Shown here piece by piece: positions 33,314-43,974 of a stretch of 64,000 nt of DNA (positions are counted from its first letter, which is position 1; each line of letters begins with the position of its first letter). This DNA comes from Aphanomyces cochlioides. Taxonomy: Eukaryota; Oomycota; Saprolegniomycetes; Saprolegniales; Verrucalvaceae. The notes beneath the pieces were generated by a model that saw only the letters and a program-made list of their open reading frames with translations, searched no databases and was not told the DNA's origin. The stretch covers positions 1,302,001 through 1,366,000 of the forward strand of contig JAHQRK010000017.1 of the NCBI GenBank assembly GCA_019828595.1, given 5' to 3'. The position numbers were made by a program, and so were the translations under genes.

Positions 33314-33898
33314 TTATTCTGCCACGACTTCAGCTTCGCGGACTGGTTCCTCGGCTGGCGTATCCTTGAAAGACGACGTCTTCTTGCCGAGCTTGCGCAT
33401 GCTGCTCTTGTGAATGTCTTGAATCTTGGCGACCACTTGCTTCTTGATAGGACTATTGTTGGCCTGGTCTTGGATCTTTTGCGCTGCTTCGATCGTCAGC
33501 GTGAGACCTTGCGCCGCATACTTGGCGCCGTTTTGCTTCATGTCTTCAATCCACGTATCGACATAATTGCGGAGTTCACGAAGCTTGGCGTCGATGATGG
33601 GCTCGTATTTCTTGAGCATGGGCAGGATGAATTGTTCATAGACCCACACGGCGCCGCGGGTCTTGGGCAGCATGAGCCAGACGAGAAAGATACACTTGCA
33701 AACATAATAGCCTGGCAAGTAAGCCACAAGCTTCTCACCGACTTCTTCCGCAGAGGTTGTGATGGAAAAGACCACCCAGTACGTGAGCCATTGCTTGTCG
33801 TCGTCTGTCTGAGGGGTTTCCAGCGCTTTGAAGCTTGCATAGGTTGGATAGAGAACGCCGACAGTGGTCACGACTGGGCGAGAAATGGTAGCTCCCAT
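33314..33898 (-). CDS. TB2/DP1/HVA22 (REEP/Yop1) ER-shaping protein, 194 aa
   Basis: A single exon from ATG 33898 (MGATISRPVVTTVGVLYPTY). The family core is visible: LYPTYASFKALETPQTDDDK, QWLTYWVVFSITTSAEEVGE, and CKCIFLVWLMLPKTRGAVWV followed by YEQFILPMLKKYEPIID. Members form wedge-like membrane hairpins that curve ER tubules. The C-terminus is an amphipathic, Lys-rich helix and tail. The frame extends further upstream with another ATG, but 33898 gives the expected family start. The gene is convergent with PRPP synthetase. Confidence 0.9.
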   Translation of the reverse strand: MGATISRPVVTTVGVLYPTYASFKALETPQTDDDKQWLTYWVVFSITTSAEEVGEKLVAYLPGYYVCKCIFLVWLMLPKTRGAVWVYEQFILPMLKKYEPIIDAKLRELRNYVDTWIEDMKQNGAKYAAQGLTLTIEAAQKIQDQANNSPIKKQVVAKIQDIHKSSMRKLGKKTSSFKDTPAEEPVREAEVVAE

Positions 33899-34149
33899 GG
33901 TTGTGTTTAGCGCGTATCCAATTGTGAAATGCATATCGCCCGGCAATGCTTGACGAAACGGATCACCGTGGCTATTTTTGGTCCTTGTTGTTCCCTCTTC
34001 CTGCCGAAATGTTCGAGCCCGACATCGTCGGTGCGCTTTCAACTTCCATCCAACTGCTTTGGAGTGTGCCTCTTGAAAATCCAAAAATATTGTTCAAAAT
34101 CAATTAATTCATTAACACTGTAAAACAATTATTTTGATTTTAATTCAGA

Positions 34150-34225
34150 CCTTTCATTGGTTGAAATAATATATTTGAGTAATTTTTATTGGCTTAAATT
34201 ATTTAATCGGAATGTTATGATTGGC
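34150..34225 (+). promoter_or_regulatory. three ATTGG boxes upstream of dihydroorotase
   Basis: ATTGG occurs at about 34156, 34188 and 34219, again about 32 bp apart, 75-145 bp upstream of the dihydroorotase start. This is the same spacing as in the TRAP1 promoter. Confidence 0.55.
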
Positions 34226-34298
34226 AACATGATGAATCTGCATTGCGTTTTGACCACAAGACACGATTCGACTGCTTCCTGGACGGCGATTTGGGATC

Positions 34299-35517
34299 AT
34301 GCCTCGCTCTACGCTGCGTATTCGAGCTGCTGATGACATGCACCATCATCTCCGTGATGGCAAGGCGTTGGAACTCACCGTGCCTCAAGCTTCGGCGCAA
34401 TTCCGCCGTGTGATTGTCATGCCCAATTTGGTGCCACCAGTCACGAATGCCGAGATGGCAGTTGCGTATCACGAGCGCATTTTGAAGCATGTGCCAGCTG
34501 GACGCGAGTTTCAACCGTTGATGACGCTCTACATGACAGATCACACGACACCTGAAACGATTCGCGCTGCGAAAGCGACTGGTGTTGTCTTTGCAGTCAA
34601 GTATTACCCAGGTTTGAGGTGCCTGAAGTCTCGTAAATCATTGCGCTGATTGTAGCTGGTGCCACGACCAACTCGGACTCGGGTGTAACCAAGATTGAAA
34701 ACATTTATCCAGTGTTGGAAACCATGTCTGAGATTGGCATGCCACTGCTTGTCCACGGGGAAGTGACGGATCAAACGGTGGACATCTTCGATCGTGAAGC
34801 TACGTTCATGCAAACGGTGCTTGTTCCATTGATTGCTCGCTTTCCACGCCTCAAGCTCGTGATGGAACACATCACGACTGCCGATGCTGTCGCCTTTGTC
34901 ACTCAAGCTCCTGCCAATGTTGCTGCCACGATCACGTGCCATCATTTGCTCTACAACCGCAACGGTACTTATTCCACAGACGCTTTGATGGCTCAACCTC
35001 TTCCTAGCTATCTTCCAAGGTGGTCTTCGCCCTCACAAGTACTGCCTCCCAGTACTCAAGCGTGAAACCCATCGACTTGCTCTCCTTGAGGCTGTCAAGA
35101 GTGGAAACCCAAAGTTTTTCCTCGGCACGGACAGCGCGCCTCATATTGTCGACAAGAAACATTCTGGATGCGGTACCTTTGCCATGCATGAGCTCGTTGG
35201 ACTTGGCTGGTCATTCTAGGTTGTGCTGGCATCCACACGGCTCACGCAGCGTTGGAATTGTACGCCGAAGCTTTTGAAGCAGTTGGCAGCTTGGACAAGT
35301 TCGAGGTACTGCTAAACTATGCTGCTGCCCCATCTTCATTTCCATCCTGTAGGCTTTCTGCAGCGAACATGGAGCCAACTTTTATGGTTTGCCTCTCAAT
35401 GAAGGCTCGGTGGTGCTTGAGCCTACGACTTGGACCGTTCCTGATTCGTTTCCATTCGAGTCGAGCCAGCTTGTGCCTTTGCGCGCTGGCGAGACAATTG
35501 CATGGAAGAAGCTCTAA
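34299..35517 (+). CDS. PYRC: dihydroorotase (PyrC type), 345 aa
   Basis: Five exons (34299-34611, 34656-34964, 35008-35172, 35220-35305, 35353-35517) join in phase to 346 codons, the usual length of class II PyrC. Zinc-binding motifs are [10 protein letters not shown] (HxHxR), the carbamylated Lys region [40 protein letters not shown] and the catalytic Asp in FLGTDSAPH. The enzyme closes carbamoyl-aspartate to dihydroorotate in pyrimidine synthesis. It is a free-standing protein of bacterial type, not part of CAD. Introns are 43-47 nt. Confidence 0.93.
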
Positions 35518-35550
35518 CTCTCAACAAAGTTCTATGCTGTTGATTGCATT

Positions 35551-37981
35551 TTAAATGCCAACGTGCCATGCCTCCATTGGCATTGGTTCCTCACCGTAGA
35601 CGGCATCGGCCGTAGCCAGCTTGATTCGAAGGTTGTTAAAATTGGCTTGGATTTGAGGATTCGTCGGGTCTGCGTGGAGTGCACGTTGGTACAAATTGAT
35701 CGCTTCGATCGGGTTTCCCCGCTGCTCTGCAAAGAAACCAGCATTCGCAAGGAGTCCGCCGTGGTTGGGGTAATGGCGGACCGCTTCATCGTACAGTTGA
35801 GCGGCTCTGTCAGTCTGGCCCATCTCCTTGAACCGAATAGCTGCATTGTTGTACAGTTCCAAGCATGTTATACCTTGGTCTAGGGCTGTCTCGTAGATAC
35901 AAGGTTAAGGTGACCTGGAGGTTTACAGTCAATAGCATGGAGATATTGAAAAGGATATGAATATTTGAGCAGCACGCACTTCGTCTCCAGCACCAAGGAC
36001 AGCGAGCCCTAACATATTATACACACTACATGGTGCGACTTCCTCTTCAAGATCGTAGCCACGCGCAAGGACCCTGGCGTTCTCCTGCATCGTTCGTTCG
36101 AAATACCTAGACAGGATGTGAATTTCATCGAAGTGAGAGCGTTAAGGCAGACGGAATCGCTTCGGCAAAGTTGCCAGCGTGGTATTCAATTAGACCACGA
36201 GTGAGGAATATCACAGGGAGGTTGTGCCCATTCTCCAGTGTGTGATCGAGTAGTTTCTTTGCAATAGAAAGCGCATGCGTCGTCCCTCCAGGAAGAGGAA
36301 ACTTTTCATGTTGCTTGTCGTAGTAAAATTCATAAGCATACTTGCCCAAGTATGCATAAGCCTACACACGTGATGAGACCAACCAGCAGTGACAAGCTTG
36401 AATTTACTCCAAGCGAATGGTTAATGTCGATCGCTTGCAAAAGACTGTCCATGGCATGAAGAGGCTTGCCGAGGTTGACATAAGCAAGCCCGAGATTTAA
36501 ATACCCAACGGCATACCCTGGTAAAATAGAAAGAGAGCGATCCAAGTAAGCAGCAGCCCGTGACGGGTGAGGATTGAGCAACACCTTGGACAAGTTACTG
36601 AGCACTTTGGTACTCCACGGCGCGACAAGGATCGATGATTCAAAGAGTGTCGTCTCGTCAGTCCAATCGCCATTCCGGCGGACAGAGCGTAGTGCTGCAC
36701 AAGCGACAAGCACACCAAACTGAAGCAGCAGCGTCTGCTGCATACGGGGCGATGATGCTGAGATAGCTGTGTCAATGACATAGCCGACTAAGAAGCAAAC
36801 GCCGACGCTGGGATAGTAGAGCAATCTCTCTGCTACGATAGTGCCCACGGGGAAGAAAACGTTGGCTGCTGGAACAAACGGAAACACGCCAAATGCAGTC
36901 ATGAGCAGCAGCGGCGATGCCTTGTGATACAAATCTCGAACAGAGCACCAAATGAGCCATAGCACTGCTGCATACGCTGCCAACGTAAGACCATTGCGCG
37001 GATCCAACACATCTTCGATGATGGGAATTGTCTTGTAGCCGTAGTCGTAGCAGAGGTATTCCGGCCATGCTATTTTGTACAGATACCAAGCATGAGTATG
37101 AGCTGTCGTCAAGACCTTTGGCAAACCGAATGGAAGCAACGATATGTCGTTTTCCATCTCTGTCCACTTGTACAGAACGTCTTCACCGTTGAGCCAGATG
37201 CGTGCAATAATAAAGTGAGCTCCAAAGGCAACCAAGAAGCCGACGCGAACGAGACTTGAATGAAAATGCATTTGTATTCCATGGTGGGAGGCATGACAAA
37301 GCTCGAGAATGACCAGGACACCCAAAGTTGTTACACCCAATTCCTTGCTGAGTGTTGCTAGATGTACCGTGAGAAAGGATGCGCAACTTCGGACTTACCA
37401 AGTACAACCAAGGCCAACGAGATGACGTAGAGCAGCCAATTCGTTCGGCTTTCTTGAATTGCCGAATGGTAGATGAGAAACGCCACAAGGCTGATGAGCG
37501 TGCAGAGGACATCTGCTCTTCCGACAATGCTCGCCACAGAATCACAATGGATAGGGTGCGCCGCAAAGAGTATACCAGCCAAGACGGGGGTTCGACTCAG
37601 TGATAGGGCGTTCATGTGGTATTCACAAACGCGACGGCCACAAATAACCACAAGAACTGACGCTGCAACATGGAGGACCACGTTGACAAAATGGTAGCCC
37701 CATGGTTGGTATCCTCCTAGAGCATAATTGATTCTGAACATGAGTACTGTGATGGGCCGAAAGCTCTTATGACTCCCTGCAGATGTGAGCGTTGTTCCCC
37801 AAAAGTCGTGATAGAACAGGTCCCAGATCGTCGTTGAACCGTCGGTGCGGATGTCTTGGTTGGTCAAGATCGCTGCTCGGTCATCCCATACAAATCCACA
37901 GTATAAGGAGTTGGAAAACGTACCAAAGGCCACGCAGGCGACTGCAATCAGCGGCGCATGGCCTTTCCAGGACACTTTCAT
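35551..37981 (-). CDS. TMTC: TMTC-type protein O-mannosyltransferase (paralogue 1)
   Basis: A multi-exon gene from ATG 37981. The first lumenal loop has the signature [19 protein letters not shown], followed by [18 protein letters not shown] and [20 protein letters not shown]. Later comes the DUF1736 region ([20 protein letters not shown]), then [20 protein letters not shown]. Around ten membrane spans precede C-terminal TPR repeats ([59 protein letters not shown]). Known TMTCs are ER O-mannosyltransferases of cadherin-like folds; substrates in oomycetes are unknown. The C-terminal exons (36350-35551) are short and separated by small introns whose borders I only partly fixed. A paralogue lies at 41344-43592. 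Confidence 0.85.
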
Positions 37982-38033
37982 CCTCCCCACCTTTTCAAAT
38001 TAGAGTTTGTCGAAAGATCTCAACTTAATAGCA

Positions 38034-38145
38034 TATGATTGGCTAATAACGTTGCAATTGAATGTGAATAACGACATTTGATTGGTTAAAATCCTATCCA
38101 AACGGCATTTGATTGGCTAGAAAGTGGTATTTAAGCCAATCACAG
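38034..38145 (-). promoter_or_regulatory. cluster of ATTGG/CCAAT boxes upstream of TMTC paralogue 1
   Basis: ATTGG at 38038, about 38080 and 38112, and CCAAT at 38136. Three share one orientation and the last faces them. The cluster lies 55-160 bp upstream of ATG 37981. Confidence 0.55.
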
Positions 38146-38228
38146 TGCATTGTTCAAGTTGAAGTCATTTTGGCTCAAGGAAGTTCCATGGAAGATGGTA
38201 AGGTAGAAGTTGGGAAAGATAAATTGCT

Positions 38229-40362
38229 TCAATTGAATGTCGTTGATGCCGACAAATCAAATTTAATTGGACTCCGTTGACTCCACAGCGCTGTCCATTC
38301 GATTTGCTGGGACTCGAAGTGTACGCCCATCGCTTTTTGGAAGCCATGGATCGATCGCACGTGGCCAAGGGCAGTGGCGGGGTTTGTATCGACACCTTCG
38401 AGAAGATCTTTCACGCGCTGAAGCGATTGCGCGGCGAGCTTTTCTCGCTGGTCGTTTGCACGAGTTACATGTTGAAAGACTGGCCGATGGGAACGTGACC
38501 ACAAATGGTAGACAACAGCTTCAGGCGGTGCAAAGAAATCATATCCATGCGTCCACAGCCGCGCTGCCACGCTGTTTTCTTCTCCAAAGAAGAGAAATGC
38601 TAAGGATGGATCGTATGGCACCTAGTGAAACTTCACATTCAGCATATTTCTACATGTCAGTCGGTGAAGTACCTCTTGAATGACTGAGGACTGTGAAAAG
38701 GCAAAGCCAGCAGCCCAAAAGAAACATGGTAGAGGTCTACAACATTGTCTTCAACATTAGAGAGACCAAGATAGGTGTACTTGGAAGCCACTTGCTTTAA
38801 AACTTTGCCGCATTGACGTAGAAGACCATGACTGTCAAAGCCAGAGGCGCACAGTAGAGTCGGTCGAACGTCGTTGGGAATCTGCCATTTTGCTGTAAAT
38901 CATGTGAAAGACGACAGTTTAACCTCGTTTGGAAGGCGATAGCCCATCGGATACGTCGTTAAGATGGGCTTCTGAGCCTCGCACTTCTTCAGCTGTTCAA
39001 TCAAGTATGTATCCCAATGGCGGCGGAATCTATTCGATCCGTCAGTCGCTATCGCATGGACGTATCAAAGTCTTACCGCATGTGGCTATCAATTTGGAGA
39101 TAGTAAGTTTCTCCTTGCCATAGCTGCTGGGTTTCCCATCGAGCCAAGCATGGTCCCATTGCATCGGACGGCTTCATGCACTTCACGCGCACATTTGGAC
39201 CAAATGCAGACACCAGTCGCGCCTCGTCTTGCTCGTTGTTCTCGTGCTGGAGACACACGCCGACAAAAATGCGAGTACGTGCCGCTGCCATGTCAAATAA
39301 ATGGCTGAGTGTTGGCATACACTCCGAATCGCAAAAGCTCGCGACGGAAACAAAGATCGTCTCGTTCATCTCTGGCTCGCCTTGGACTTTTAGAGGCTCC
39401 AGTTGTTTGCTACTTGAAGGCACTGGTCGAGGAAGTGGCTGAGCTGAGTCGTCTTCGGGCTTGGAGTAATACCAAGTTGTGAGTGCCCAGCGATCCACCG
39501 ACGTTGGCATTACTTCATGTTCAACGTCTGTGCTCCGAAATAGCAGCAAAATGTCCAAGACTGGCGATACGTCCCAAAACTCGCCGTCTTTGAGATGAAT
39601 TCGCAGAGCACCGCCATGGCTAGGCTCCCAAGTCGGATTCAGGTAGTACAGACATGTGAGGCATCGCCGTAGCCCAGGCTTTTCGCTGTACGTGTCGACG
39701 TGCTTGACAAATCGAGTTTGGTTGCCAGGCTACCCCATCGTTAGTAGTACATGTGATGCAAAACGTACAAATATTGCAAATTGAGTCGATCGAATGTTTC
39801 GAATGCCGAGTTCTGGTGCTGCTTTGACGAGTCCTACGACATGTTCAACGGAGTTCAACGGGATAACACACATACCATGCACAAGCTTTTCGATTTGACG
39901 GAGCAAGTGATGGATCGCTGTCGGTAGTTGCGCCCCGTCGTGTGGGAGCCACATGAGCTGGTCTCCGCGAGCATGGGCAACGTGCGTTGTGATGTCTCCT
40001 GACTTGACATGAGCATTCCGCATCGTCCCCGACTGCTTGAGAGTCTCACATGCTTCCCGTACAGAGGCCGCACCTTCAACTCCCAAGAAACCTTCGCGCA
40101 CAATAAATCCTGGCGAGTCTTTATTGCGGAGGATGAACGTTTCCGATGGATTGAGCTTGGAGATGCTTTTCGACGAAGTCACTGGAATCGTTCGTGAAGC
40201 AGGGGATAGTCCTGGTTTTGTTGACTCGACAGTCAAACGCTTGGGTACTGGCTTATTTAGCTGCACCGTCTGGCCTAGAGATGCTTCGACAAGCGACATC
40301 AAGCTTGGCGAAAGAGCATCCAACAGCGTTGCTTTCTCCATTGTCATTGACCAATGCAACAT
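38229..40362 (-). CDS. fused prolyl 4-hydroxylase and GlcNAc-transferase (PhyA-Gnt1 type)
   Basis: The N-terminal half is a 2-oxoglutarate/Fe(II) dioxygenase: TRFVKHVDTYSEKPGLRRC (first His and Asp), CLYYLNPTWEPSHGGALRIH, then FRSTDVEHEVMPT with the distal His and SVDRWALTTWYY with the 2-OG Arg. The C-terminal half is a GT60-type GlcNAc transferase: ETIFVSVASFCDSECMPTL, IFVGVCLQHENN, YYLQIDSHMRF (DxD-like), FWAAGFAFSQSS, VPYDPSLAFLFFGEENSVAA and FFAPPEAVVYHLW. In Dictyostelium and Toxoplasma the separate enzymes PhyA and Gnt1 hydroxylate a Skp1 proline and cap it with GlcNAc as an oxygen sensor. Here both lie in one gene, split by short introns near 39725-39775, 39025-39079, 38893-38925, 38747-38817 and 38620-38680. 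Start codon uncertain (40362, 40347 or 40341). Confidence 0.85.
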
Positions 40363-40375
40363 CCATGTGCACAAA

Positions 40376-40500
40376 ATTTAAGAACCCCTTGAACCCCACG
40401 AAACTAAACCCCGAATATTTACCCCTGCACCCCTGGACCGTCAAACCCCTACACCCCTTTGGAAGTTGACCCCTAAACCCTTCACCCCAAATTCTCCCGC
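40376..40500. repeat. C-rich degenerate (AACCCC/CCCTAAA-like) tract
   Basis: About eleven CCCC runs occur in roughly 110 bp upstream of the PhyA-Gnt1 gene, including one CCCCTAAACCC. This recalls the CCCTAAA telomere unit, but the array is irregular. Confidence 0.5.
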
Positions 40501-40985
40501 TTCTTTACCGCACAGGTTGACTCATGACACCACATGCAAGAAGCCGCGATGGCGCAAACACCACGCCGCCGGCAGAGAGAGAGCAATGCATACGTCTCCA
40601 CCCATCCATTTGATGGACATGCCGCGCTCTCCATCGCTCGTGGCTCGTTAGCTTCCTCTAACCTGCGAGAATTACGAATCTGTCGACGACATTGGCTACA
40701 GGCTTGCGCTGGTCCGTCGTCAGTTGTCCGGCAGGGTGGTAAGTCGATGTGAAACGCCCACGTGGTCGTACTTCAACGAGAGCTCCACAAGATCGCTCTC
40801 GTGGTTGTTCTTGGACGTTGCTTCAGCTGGTTTTCAATCTGCGATTGGTTGACGGCAGACCAATCTGACACCAACTTGCATCGCATGGGATTGACTCGCA
40901 CCAATTGAAACGAAACCTTCTGTCGGTCACAACCAATGCACGTTCGCTTGACATCTTTCATTTTTCAAATTGCCCTCACCTCGAC

Positions 40986-41363
40986 ATGACAACGAGCAGC
41001 CACAGCTCAGCCAGCAGCTTCAGCTGCAGCAGCGCCAACAGCACGTTTCAACCGAGCTTCAAGACGCTCGTGAAGGAAACCATGATGAAATCCACACGCT
41101 ACATGGTGCTTGGCCATAGCCCCAGCACGATGCTCTACAGACGACACTCCACGACGCCACGCAGTCAGCCGATTCCAATCAATTTTGGCCGACGACGCAA
41201 TCTTTCCTTTGACGAAACGTTGACAGAACAAACCGTCCACCGACGACAGCGAGATGTTGACGTCGACGACGACGTCAAGACCGAGGCGACAAGCACACAC
41301 CACCGCAGGAAGAAGTCTTCTTCCTTGAGCTGTAATCTTATCGTCACGTATTTAATCTTGTAA
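40986..41363 (+). CDS. small Ser/Arg-rich protein, 125 aa
   Basis: A single exon from ATG 40986. The N-terminus is Ser-rich (MTTSSHSSASSFSCSSANST). The middle has FKTLVKETMMKSTRYMVLGH and IPINFGRRRNLSFDETL, a likely phosphorylation or short-motif region. An acidic run (DVDVDDDV), a basic HHRRKKSSS and a hydrophobic end follow. No domain is recognised. Its 3' end overlaps the 3' end of the convergent TMTC paralogue 2 by 20 bp. Confidence 0.5.
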   Translation: MTTSSHSSASSFSCSSANSTFQPSFKTLVKETMMKSTRYMVLGHSPSTMLYRRHSTTPRSQPIPINFGRRRNLSFDETLTEQTVHRRQRDVDVDDDVKTEATSTHHRRKKSSSLSCNLIVTYLIL

Positions 41364-43592
41364 TCTGAAGTCGCATGTCATGTACCTTGGCTGCAAGATG
41401 CGGCGCTTCTGGATCCAACGCTCGCGCCGCTTCAAAGTAGATGAGCGCGACGTCAAATCGCCGTAGCGCTTCTGCAGCATAGCCTCCGTTCGCCCATAGC
41501 ACCGAGGAGTCACGGTGGATCTTTGTCGCTCGCTCGATCAAAGCTAGTGCGTCGGTGAAGAGTCCTTGGCGATAAAAGCACGCGGCGGCGTTGTTCACAA
41601 AGCTAAGGCACGTCTTGAGATCGGAGTCCGAGTCGAGTTGAGCGATTGCAAGGCTGCGCTTGTACATCGACAAAGCGTGCGTCGCATTCAAGTGCTCCCA
41701 CGCCAGCGCGAGCATGGTTTGGATCTGGCATGGGGCGACGCGGTCCCCCGGTCCGTTGCCTCTCTTCTTCGCTTCAGAGTTTGCGTTCATCGTGGCCGCG
41801 AGCCATCTACTCATGACAGGTGAACAGCTTTAGACAAGAGTGAAAGCTCGACTCGATTGCGCTGTCGTAGCGGCTTTGCGCAAATTCAAGCGCAGCTTTC
41901 GTGTAATACGCCGACGGGAAGATGGCGCCGCTGTCGAGAACGCGCTGAACGAGCTTGACAGCGAGTGGCAACGTTGTCGAGTGGTTGCTCTGGTGGCTTT
42001 CCCAAAACGACAGCAATCGTTGACCCAGCGATACGTATGCCTAGAGAGCTTACTTAGACGGTAGGCTTTGTTGTCAGTACCTTTGGGGAGTCCTCAAGCA
42101 CGACAACTTCCAGGAGATGCGCCATGGCGTGCAGAGGTTTGTTGAGCGTGCCGTAGCTCGCAGCCAGATTCAAGTGGGCTAAGGAATACCCGGGCATTAA
42201 AGCCACCGCACGCTCGAGGTACATTGCAGCTTGATCTGGTTTGCTTTTGAAGAGGACTTGGCCAAGGTTTGTCAAGACTTTGACACTCGTGGGAGCAACA
42301 TCGATGGCGCTTCCAAAGAGGGCTGCTTCGTCTCTCCAGTCCATGTTGCGACGGATGGCTCGCCATGCGCCAAGAACGAGAAGCATCGCAAGGAGAGTCT
42401 TCAGGATAAATCTCATGCAGCGCGTCGAAGCGATTGTCAAAGCCTGGTCTAACGTCCATCCGAGAAGTAGGCAAACGCCGACACTAGGGAAGTAGAGAAG
42501 TCGCTCCGCAAGGATTGTGCCAATCGGAAAGAAAATGTGCGACGCAGGGACGAATGGACAAAGGGCAAGCGTACACATGGCCAACTGAGGCGACGACGTG
42601 GCTCGAGTCAAGCTTGATACGACGACTGCCAGGACAGCGAGATAAGCAAATGCCGTACCGAAATTGCGGACGTCGGAGAGACTTGTGACTGCATCAATGG
42701 TGTTCCAGCCGTAATCGTAGCAGAGATTTTGAGGCCACACGAGCTTCCACAAGTACAAAGCGTGGACATGCGCGTAGGATAGTGCTCTTGTCGTCGCGCT
42801 GGGTAGATGCGCAAATTCATTCTCGTAGACGCTCCATTTGTATATCTTTTGGGGGCCATTCATCCAAACACGCCATGCAACCATCGCGAAAGCACTGAAG
42901 AGGAGCGCAAGAGGTCGGGAGATCGATCTCCGAGACGAGAATTCTACCACGAGCAAGACGCCAAACATTGTCACGCCCAATTCCTTGGCTAGGGTGGCTT
43001 GAAAGACAAGTTGAGTTTGCGCAGAATCTCATCACGCACCTAGGAATATGAGCGTGGAAGCAGCACACCATGGCCATATTTGAAAACCTGGCAATTTGAT
43101 GCATGGATGATAGATCAGGAAGGCCCAGAGACACAATGCTGTGCAGAGAATATCAGCTCGACCCACAACGCTTGCCACAGAGTCGCAGTGGATAGGATGT
43201 ACGGCAAAGAAGAGGCTAGCCAAGATTGGAGCACGTGTATCTTTATACGGAGCGCACAGAGCTCTTCCGGTCAAAAGGACGAGGATTGACGTAAGGGAAT
43301 GAAGGATTACGTTGACGAGATGATATCCCCATGGATTGAGTCCATCCAGAGCATGATTCACTCGGAACGACAGTACTGTAAGCGGTCGGAAGCTCTTGTG
43401 ACTTGTGGGAAGGCTGAGATTCATTCCCCAGAAATCATGCTCAAGGAGGCTAGCAAGTGGCGTTCCATCGGAGCGTGTATCCATATTATTGAGTATCGCT
43501 CCGCGGTCATCCCATACAAATCCACAGGGCAGTGTATTCGCAAAGACGAGGAACGCCGCGCTGCCGACGACAAGCAGCTCAGATGGCGCCAT
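41344..43592 (-). CDS. TMTC: TMTC-type protein O-mannosyltransferase (paralogue 2)
   Basis: From ATG 43592: [60 protein letters not shown]. After an intron near 42985-43040 the frame continues KELGVTMFGVLLVVEFSS, then YKWSVYENEFAHLPSATTRA, FFPIGTILAERLLYFPSVGV and the TPR part (YLERAVALMPGYSLAHLNLA, YKRSLAIAQLDSDSDLKTCL, YFEAARALDPEAPHLAAKV). Introns near 42055-42095 and a 44-nt intron near 41815-41858 keep the frame. It has the same domain order as paralogue 1 and lies on the same strand. Identity is moderate, so the duplication is not recent. Both copies keep the WDD motif and are probably active. Confidence 0.85.
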
Positions 43593-43654
43593 TCTTATTG
43601 GAAAAAGATCTCAAATAGTCGAACACGATTGGATGAAATAATTTAAATAGCTCA

Positions 43655-43950
43655 CTATGATTGGCTAATTTATTTGGGGCAGACCCAAATATGGGGCAAA
43701 CAACCATTCCACTGTAGTTAAGCCACACACGAAGCCTTGATCTAAGACAACAGCTCAAATGAAGAGAATGTACTCTTTTAATCACTGTATGATCGATAGG
43801 ATAAGTGTAGGAATTGACCAGGCGGCAAGCGTGATGAATTTATGTTTGCCCCAAACAAAGACCCAAATTCTCTATAATATAATATTGATTTTATCGATTT
43901 AGAGAGTGAACCTGTGATTGGTCTACATTTGTGATCATTGATTGGCCCAT
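43655..43950. promoter_or_regulatory. divergent promoter with ATTGG boxes
   Basis: Lies between TMTC paralogue 2 (minus) and the Acl4-like gene (plus). ATTGG occurs at about 43662, 43917 and 43941. The last two lie 35-60 bp from ATG 43975. Confidence 0.5.
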
Positions 43951-43974
43951 TCTGTTGGAAACCAAAGCAGCAGG

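Noticed and set aside
37183..37600. Overlapping minus and plus frames
   Set aside because: Shadows of TMTC paralogue 1 membrane exons.
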